DNA of 64,000 nucleotides from NCBI RefSeq assembly GCF_000284095.1, contig NC_017068.1:2418001-2482000 (forward strand), read 5' to 3'. Positions 58,645-64,000 of the stretch are shown here, piece after piece; positions within the stretch are counted from its first letter, which is position 1; each line of letters opens with the position of its first letter. Source of the stretch: Selenomonas ruminantium subsp. lactilytica TAM6421. GTDB lineage: Bacteria > Bacillota > Negativicutes > Selenomonadales > Selenomonadaceae. A program made the translations under genes and the position numbers. The notes beneath the pieces were generated by a model. That model made no database searches, was not told the origin of the DNA, and was given only the letters and a program-made list of their open reading frames with translations.

Positions 58645-59928
58645 TCAAACTACTTCAATATGAAAGTATTGGCAGGCGGGCAACTTCTTAAGATAATCTC
58701 CTAATCTGTCATGAAGATATTCTGTTATTTCTATACGCTTATCTTCAGGATACGCATCCATAACATTTGCTGGGAGAGTTTGTGCCCAGCGAATTCTCCC
58801 CCGCACTGAACGACTTTGGACATTAAATAACACATATTTATCCGGCTTATAGTACACACAGCCTGGATTTAAAATACAATTGGAAAGCAACCATAATATT
58901 TCCTCTCTATGTTCATCTTCAGACAAAGCAATCCAATCAGAGGGATTGGCTGCACTAAGATTTTCACGCCAATTATTCAAGTGACAAATATGAACGGATC
59001 TAGGATATAGATTACGATTACTAGCCGTTGTCCTAACATTTCCTCCTGCATCCATATAATCATTTATACCAGTAAATGTTGGATTCTTAAACTTAGCATA
59101 ATTCTGCGGATCATGAACAACACAATGCCCTTTCAACGCTTTTGGACTTCCTATTTTTTTTAAACGTTCAAATAGTTTCGGGGTAACATCATCGTGTTCT
59201 TCACTTGACAGTCTTTTAGGAACATCCAAACATCCTCCACAGATTTCACACCAAGAAAGCTGCTCACCAAAATCTTTCGGTTTTCTTCGCCACCAACCCG
59301 GTTCAATAGCCCAACCACCAGGACCGTCAAAAAGCATATCCAGGGCACCGGCCACCTCGCAAAAAAATGCTCCTTTTGGCGTAACAGTTGCAGACCATGT
59401 ATTTTGTACCCAACATGCATCACGCTTTTTGATCCATTCTTCGTCCGGTATGCCCAATTCATTGCGACTCATCAACAGAGCCTGATGCATACATTCATTG
59501 TTATGGTCATTCAAAAGTTGCCGAGAAAATGATTGATTTATAGTTTCAAAATGCTTGTAATACGAACTCGTCAAAGATGACCATAGTCCTGTATTAACTC
59601 CTGCATAATCTCCAGAAAAATACCTAGTAATATATCCCTGCATATTGACAATCGGTTCTCTAGCTGTTTTTACATCTTCCTTTAATCTAGCCTCTTTGAG
59701 ATAATCGGCCATACGTTCAAACTCAGGGTGTAGTGTAGGCTCTCCTCCTATCATGCCAACTGTGTTCGGAAAATCAGCCAAAGAATCAACAGCTTTTTTA
59801 AATGTGTCAAAATCCATAAAAAAAGGTTTGACATGATGTCCACACATGCGTGTGCAATTCGAACATTCATGTGCACACGCATTGGTAACATCTATTTGTA
59901 TAATAAACATGTCCGCTGGACTACGCAT
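58645..59928 (-). CDS. Radical SAM protein of the sugar locus
   Basis: A 427-residue protein. The iron-sulphur motif CAHECSNC (CxxxCxxC) lies at residues ~18-25, preceded by IQIDVTNA. MIGGEPTLHPEF is the SAM-binding GGE region. More cysteines (CEICGGC, CHLNNW, CVYY) in the second half suggest an auxiliary cluster. No Rossmann-like module is present, unlike the radical SAM protein at 37568. GGAGA precedes the ATG. It may modify a sugar or act on a carrier; substrate unknown. Confidence 0.8.
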   Translation of the reverse strand: MRSPADMFIIQIDVTNACAHECSNCTRMCGHHVKPFFMDFDTFKKAVDSLADFPNTVGMIGGEPTLHPEFERMADYLKEARLKEDVKTAREPIVNMQGYITRYFSGDYAGVNTGLWSSLTSSYYKHFETINQSFSRQLLNDHNNECMHQALLMSRNELGIPDEEWIKKRDACWVQNTWSATVTPKGAFFCEVAGALDMLFDGPGGWAIEPGWWRRKPKDFGEQLSWCEICGGCLDVPKRLSSEEHDDVTPKLFERLKKIGSPKALKGHCVVHDPQNYAKFKNPTFTGINDYMDAGGNVRTTASNRNLYPRSVHICHLNNWRENLSAANPSDWIALSEDEHREEILWLLSNCILNPGCVYYKPDKYVLFNVQSRSVRGRIRWAQTLPANVMDAYPEDKRIEITEYLHDRLGDYLKKLPACQYFHIEVV

Positions 59929-60025
59929 AAATTCATCTCCATTTTTAGTTATTCATAAACTTGCATCTTTTCCTGAGAATCTTGAAACCCTCAGAAAACC
60001 CACAGCTTATCCATTTTCAAATTCA

Positions 60026-61231
60026 TTACAAATCAACTATATATCCATTTTCATCTGTAGCAGTCTCCTGGTAAATCCCTTTAAAGCCTCTAGGATTTAC
60101 CATAATCAATTCTGTATGTGGATACGCAAGTAATGCAAATTCTTTAAGTTTCACGTGCTTATCATAAAAAATTCTCATCTGTGGCTCTATATATTCCTTT
60201 TTGTATCGACTCTGCTTATCGTATTCCTCATCAAAATAATTCACTTTATCATAAGCATATCCATCACAACCAACTAAATATATTTTTTGGGGACGACAAA
60301 ACAAAGCAAACTGCACAGCTGAAAATAAAACGCTCACATTTCCATTCAAAAAATTATATCTTAAGTCAGGCCAAAAATCTCCACTTGTCAATTCTTGATT
60401 GTAGTAAACATTATAATCATATATCTGACACTCATCATACGGAGGAGTTATAGGCCATCGTTCCCCTATCGTTTGTCCGATAAACTTTACGCATTCCAGC
60501 TTATTCATTCGTTCAAGTAGTTCATTTCTCGATTTCAATTCCTCTCTATTTTGCGGATGATAAACATTCGTTACATGTTGATTAAAATAGTAATCCAGCA
60601 TGCCAGAATACTTTTCATCAAGCATCATACTATTCATTCCTATATGTATTCTACCATCATCAAAATTATACAGATTTAATGTCTGTCCACATCCACAAAC
60701 AACTACTTCCTTTCCTTCAAAAGCACCGTAATATGGACCAAATGTTTTTTTGTGAATTTCAAGCATAACAGGCATGGCACTGATCATATACTGAAGATTG
60801 GTTAGCTTGCATTCCAACCTTTTTATCTCAGCTAACATCTTGTATGATAAATCTCTTGTACTTGCAGACAAATCTTCTATTTCCGCAGATATATATCTAT
60901 ATTCTTCTTCGGAAATAATATGTACGTTTGTCAATCCACGATTTAACAACTCTAACTCCATTGCTTGCTGAATTCTACTATTCATAGCAGCAATAATCAC
61001 TAGTACATCAGCCGAAAAAGAAAATTTACTAATTTCAAGAACAGATATCCCCATAATCTGAGGAGGAGTACTTGCATTTCTATTAGTAACTATAACACCA
61101 TCTATTTTATCAACCCCTACATGCTTTATACAATATCTTATTATTAAACTACCACACTCACCTGCACCATAAACAACTATCTTGTTTGCTTTATTGATAC
61201 AAGAGTTGAAAAGACTTAACTTCGCATTCAT
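60026..61231 (-). CDS. DUF115/MptE-like protein with N-terminal Rossmann-like module
   Basis: A 401-residue protein. Residues ~14-105 are the shared module (IVVYGAGECGSLIIRYC, VLVIIAAMNSRIQQA). A helical stretch (~115-165) leads into a C-terminal domain: KEVVVCGCGQTLNLYNF, IGMNSMML and IYLVGCDGYAYDKV, which resembles DUF115 proteins, the group containing Maf flagellin glycosyltransferases and MptE. GAGAGGT is upstream of the ATG. Given a chemotaxis gene nearby and no exporter, a role in protein glycosylation is possible but not shown. Confidence 0.65.
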   Translation of the reverse strand: MNAKLSLFNSCINKANKIVVYGAGECGSLIIRYCIKHVGVDKIDGVIVTNRNASTPPQIMGISVLEISKFSFSADVLVIIAAMNSRIQQAMELELLNRGLTNVHIISEEEYRYISAEIEDLSASTRDLSYKMLAEIKRLECKLTNLQYMISAMPVMLEIHKKTFGPYYGAFEGKEVVVCGCGQTLNLYNFDDGRIHIGMNSMMLDEKYSGMLDYYFNQHVTNVYHPQNREELKSRNELLERMNKLECVKFIGQTIGERWPITPPYDECQIYDYNVYYNQELTSGDFWPDLRYNFLNGNVSVLFSAVQFALFCRPQKIYLVGCDGYAYDKVNYFDEEYDKQSRYKKEYIEPQMRIFYDKHVKLKEFALLAYPHTELIMVNPRGFKGIYQETATDENGYIVDL

Positions 61232-61300
61232 AAATGATAGTACCTCTCGTCAAAATCATATCCTCAGAGAATACAGATTAAATATCTAATTCATAATATC

Positions 61301-63454
61301 TTACAAGTTTTCTTTAATTGTTTCTAATATTCTCTTTCCTGTTGTACCAAATTTTCGCCAAGATACCTGCTCTATTTCATCAGTCAATGGCTTAAGTAGA
61401 TTTTTGAGATTCCACGAATGCACCACATCCTTAAGCATTACATCATCCTCAGGCTCCATTCGAAGTCTATGGTAAAGCACCTCACTAGATTCAGGCCAGA
61501 ACTCAATAAGTTCCGTCCCACGCTCCCTGAAACTCAAGAAACTACCACCATCTTCACTTTGTCTTGTCCAAAAAACCTCATTACGCAAATCTGCCTCCTC
61601 AAAGGGTCGCACCAACTTACGGGTTAGTTCCGGCACTTGCTCAGCTTGATGGCTACCAGTCTGCCATATGTACATATCATCCGCGAAATATGGGAAAATA
61701 AGTCTTCTCTGTCCCCAAGGAACTACTGAAGAAAACGGAAAAATTTGATTACTAGAAACCATAGGGCATTCTACTAATTCCATCTCCTGTGTATCAATAT
61801 GTATGCATGCCAATGAATTCCCTGCCCATGGAGATATCCACAAATCATCACCACAACGTGACAGTGTCCGTGGTTGAAATTTCTTTGGCAAAGGCAGCTT
61901 CAAAATATTTGCCGTCAAGCTACGCATATCCATAACCAGCAATACCGGCATATCTATAACCACCAAATACCATATATCTCCTATCAGCTCAGACCCTCCA
62001 AATTTTGGCTTTTTTTCAAAGTTCAATCTCTTCAGCCATTCCTCATGATATATATACTTTCCATTAGCTTTACGATATTCCACCAGCAGTCCATTTCTAT
62101 TGCCCATGAAAAATATGGAGTCTCCCCATTCTGCCATGGGACCAAATGCACCATATCTTTCCAAATTTGGTTCCCATACTTTCTTTTCACAGGAAATTTT
62201 CGTTAAACTTTCTGAAGTTATATCATACTCAAGAAAGGCCTCATTGGAAAACAGTGGAGGCATAATTATCTTATGTCCATCTTTGACTGGCAACAGATAA
62301 TCCAGCCCCCAATCTGTAAGTTCTTCACTATTTGGTAACCGACATAGAACTTTCACCTTATCAGTATCCAAATCAGCCTCGCATAGTACACCAAACACAT
62401 TTCTAACCGTGTATGTGAAATATATCTTTTGTCCATCGCGACATAATTCTCCAACCTGTGGACATTTAGGTAAATTCTTGAGATTACTATAGGGTGGATC
62501 AATAACAGTTCTTACTGCACTACGCCCCCAGACTTTCCTAGGATTTCCAAAAGTCACATCTGAATATTCTAAGGCTCTTCCTACCTCTCCACTTTTATCA
62601 TATATTGTGCTAGGAGACTCTAGAAATTTCCTTTTGACCTCTTCAAATGATAATTTCAAATCATTAGACAGCAATGCAACAGCCTTATCAAGTTCCTTAT
62701 CAACCAACCACCAAACAGCACTATCTTTCCTTTCTTGTGTCAGGTAGATTAGATTCTCTATTAAAGTTACCGCGTGCTGACCAACAGACAGAAGTGTCTG
62801 CGGCTGAATACATAACAATGCTACTTTCTTACCATATATAATTTCTTCCCACTCTTTAGGCAGTTTCGCTGACGTAGATTCCACAAAAGCATTTTCCAAC
62901 CAAATCTCTAGAGACTGACCATAATTCACAAATGTGTACAGTGCAGCAAATTTGCCGGTTTCTTTAAACTTAACTTCATAAGGAGAAACATCTCCATAAT
63001 ATACATCTCCCCATGCCAATGCCCTATTAAAGTCCATACTTTCATCATGCACTGCCGTAGCAAGATGTATTTGCAGTGTCCACATATATGTCCGTTCAAG
63101 TTTTTTACGCTCATTTTCATCATCTACCGCTTCTATGAGCTTTCTAAGCGAACCATCATCAAACCACCAAAGCACAACACCTCGCATATTACTAGTACTG
63201 CATCCCAGTGCACTTAGCAAATTAATATAACTCTGTGCCCGTTCTATTATACTCGCATGATATTTAGCCTGGAAGTTAACACCAGCGTAAAAGACTACTA
63301 CTAACTTTTCATTAGCATAACTCAACCATGATTCCGGTAACGTATGCATAATCTTCAACTCATTTACATCCTTAGGAGCAATACTTATCCTATCTAACGA
63401 TAGCAATAACTCCGACCATCCTAGCCTTTTTATGTTCAATTCATTTATTATCAT
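61301..63454 (-). CDS. Large protein with tandem duplicated domain and beta-propeller-like C-terminus
   Basis: A 717-residue protein. Two tandem copies of one ~110-residue unit are visible: residues ~50-170 (VVVFYAGVN, VVLWWFDD, RALAWGDVYYGD) and ~209-315 (VALLCIQPQ, AVWWLVD, RALEYSDVTFGN). The pattern resembles units in Firmicute polysaccharide-locus proteins in which an LLWRPHP strand precedes a DAYYGD segment and which are related to CDP-glycerol phosphotransferases; here HP is replaced by W. Residues ~335-660 repeat short beta segments (DSIFFMGNRNGLLVEY, LWISPWAGNSLACIHI) as in a beta-propeller. Role unknown; a polyol-phosphate link would fit the CDP-polyol genes. Confidence 0.55.
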   Translation of the reverse strand: MIINELNIKRLGWSELLLSLDRISIAPKDVNELKIMHTLPESWLSYANEKLVVVFYAGVNFQAKYHASIIERAQSYINLLSALGCSTSNMRGVVLWWFDDGSLRKLIEAVDDENERKKLERTYMWTLQIHLATAVHDESMDFNRALAWGDVYYGDVSPYEVKFKETGKFAALYTFVNYGQSLEIWLENAFVESTSAKLPKEWEEIIYGKKVALLCIQPQTLLSVGQHAVTLIENLIYLTQERKDSAVWWLVDKELDKAVALLSNDLKLSFEEVKRKFLESPSTIYDKSGEVGRALEYSDVTFGNPRKVWGRSAVRTVIDPPYSNLKNLPKCPQVGELCRDGQKIYFTYTVRNVFGVLCEADLDTDKVKVLCRLPNSEELTDWGLDYLLPVKDGHKIIMPPLFSNEAFLEYDITSESLTKISCEKKVWEPNLERYGAFGPMAEWGDSIFFMGNRNGLLVEYRKANGKYIYHEEWLKRLNFEKKPKFGGSELIGDIWYLVVIDMPVLLVMDMRSLTANILKLPLPKKFQPRTLSRCGDDLWISPWAGNSLACIHIDTQEMELVECPMVSSNQIFPFSSVVPWGQRRLIFPYFADDMYIWQTGSHQAEQVPELTRKLVRPFEEADLRNEVFWTRQSEDGGSFLSFRERGTELIEFWPESSEVLYHRLRMEPEDDVMLKDVVHSWNLKNLLKPLTDEIEQVSWRKFGTTGKRILETIKENL

Positions 63455-63474
63455 AGGTTATTCACTACTCTCAA

Positions 63475-64000
63475 CTAAAACATTATGCAATCAACTGTTC
63501 TTCTTGCCATATTCACTGTATACTTATTATCATTAAACAAGTTAATAATATGCCGAGCTAACCAATCACAATTAGGTATACTTTTTTCACTAAAGTATCC
63601 ATTCCCCAACCCTAGATAATGCTTACTAGCAAAAAGTCCCGCTTGAAACAACTTTTTCATGCACTCATCTTGATTCCTTACTAATACGTTATACCGCCAG
63701 TCATGCATCCCATCAGGCAATGCATTAGGCAATTTCTTGTAAATTTTATTAATAGCAGCCTTATGTGTCACAATATGTGCTAGTTCTGTAAGCACTTCCT
63801 GCTCATAATCTTCCCCCGGCATCTGTGCCGGATCTGTCCAGTTATCTAGCAAAATATCCCACTCTGCACTTTTATGTTCCGCATGACATCTCTTTATAGA
63901 AGCATCAAAAGCCACATCTGCAGCCTCTGTATCTCCCTCCAAATGATACCTTTCATATTTCCACGTTTTTTTCAAGAATGCGAATGCCCCCTTGCCTACG
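63475..64000 (-). CDS. C-terminal part of an unknown protein, cut by the right edge
   Basis: At least 174 residues are encoded. The frame stays open to base 64000 (reading GKGAFAFLKKTWKY into the window), so the start lies beyond the edge. A TTG at 63975 exists but has no special support. The protein is soluble, with no membrane helix; LGLGNGYFSEKSIPNCDW and the Asn-rich end are not assigned to a family. It precedes the 717-residue protein by 20 bases and is likely in the same operon. Confidence 0.6.
   Translation of the reverse strand, partial: VGKGAFAFLKKTWKYERYHLEGDTEAADVAFDASIKRCHAEHKSAEWDILLDNWTDPAQMPGEDYEQEVLTELAHIVTHKAAINKIYKKLPNALPDGMHDWRYNVLVRNQDECMKKLFQAGLFASKHYLGLGNGYFSEKSIPNCDWLARHIINLFNDNKYTVNMARRTVDCIMF

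Noticed and set aside
1-64000. CRISPR arrays and tRNA genes
   Set aside because: I looked for regularly spaced direct repeats and for tRNA cloverleaf patterns in the intergenic stretches and saw none. The repeats present are dispersed palindromes.

Overview
The window looks like a chromosomal segment of a diderm Firmicute of the Selenomonadales type (Negativicutes). This is inferred from the gene set: an L27 with a cleavable N-terminal extension next to its protease Prp, the obgE-yhbY-proBA-nadD-yqeK-LCP-rsfS order, CheV, DUF4127 and DUF2225 proteins, and a large lipopolysaccharide-like sugar locus. No rRNA or tRNA gene lies inside the window. The first ~360 bases carry two tandem promoters and a boxA-like leader pointing off the left edge, as expected upstream of an rRNA operon.

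Layout. (1) 1-1100: rRNA-type leader and promoters, then two inverted copies of a ~190-bp element with terminal inverted repeats. (2) 1.1-21.9 kb: GC-rich housekeeping block, all on the minus strand: NADH dehydrogenase, DUF4127/DUF2225 cluster, two secreted proteins, DEAD-box helicase, rimO, a solute-binding protein, cheV, cvfB, rsfS, an LCP protein, yqeK, nadD, an undescribed 53-residue membrane peptide, proA, proB, yhbY, obgE, rpmA, prp and rplU with its leader. Two families of palindromic intergenic repeats are scattered here. (3) 22-26.3 kb: accessory patch with an autoregulated XRE protein, an IS3-family element and a toxin-antitoxin pair (MqsR-like toxin with an MqsA/Panacea-type antitoxin). 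(4) 26.4-43 kb: sugar-precursor region: glf, a decayed Doc, a polyol-phosphate-type dehydrogenase, two pentose-phosphate epimerase paralogues, one broken and one intact IspD/TarI-type cytidylyltransferase, a ManA-like isomerase, an NTP-transferase/kinase fusion, a HAD phosphatase and an SDR. A graveyard of gene fragments sits at 30.8-32.8 kb. (5) 34.3-64 kb: a long minus-strand run of glycosyltransferases and tailoring enzymes, visibly AT-rich from about 43 kb, with UDP-glucuronate and UDP-xylose synthesis.

The most unusual feature is in region 5 and the end of region 4. Thirteen proteins of at least eight unrelated catalytic types (GT-B/GT9, GT2, GT52-like, FkbM methyltransferase, SGNH hydrolase, HAD, radical SAM, DUF115-like) each carry the same kind of ~90-residue Rossmann-like module, at either the N- or the C-terminus. 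This suggests a shared docking or ligand-sensing device for one glycan-assembly machine. No flippase, polymerase, ABC exporter or initiating phosphoglycosyltransferase is seen, so the locus either continues past the right edge or builds a glycan in the cytoplasm, for example on flagellin.
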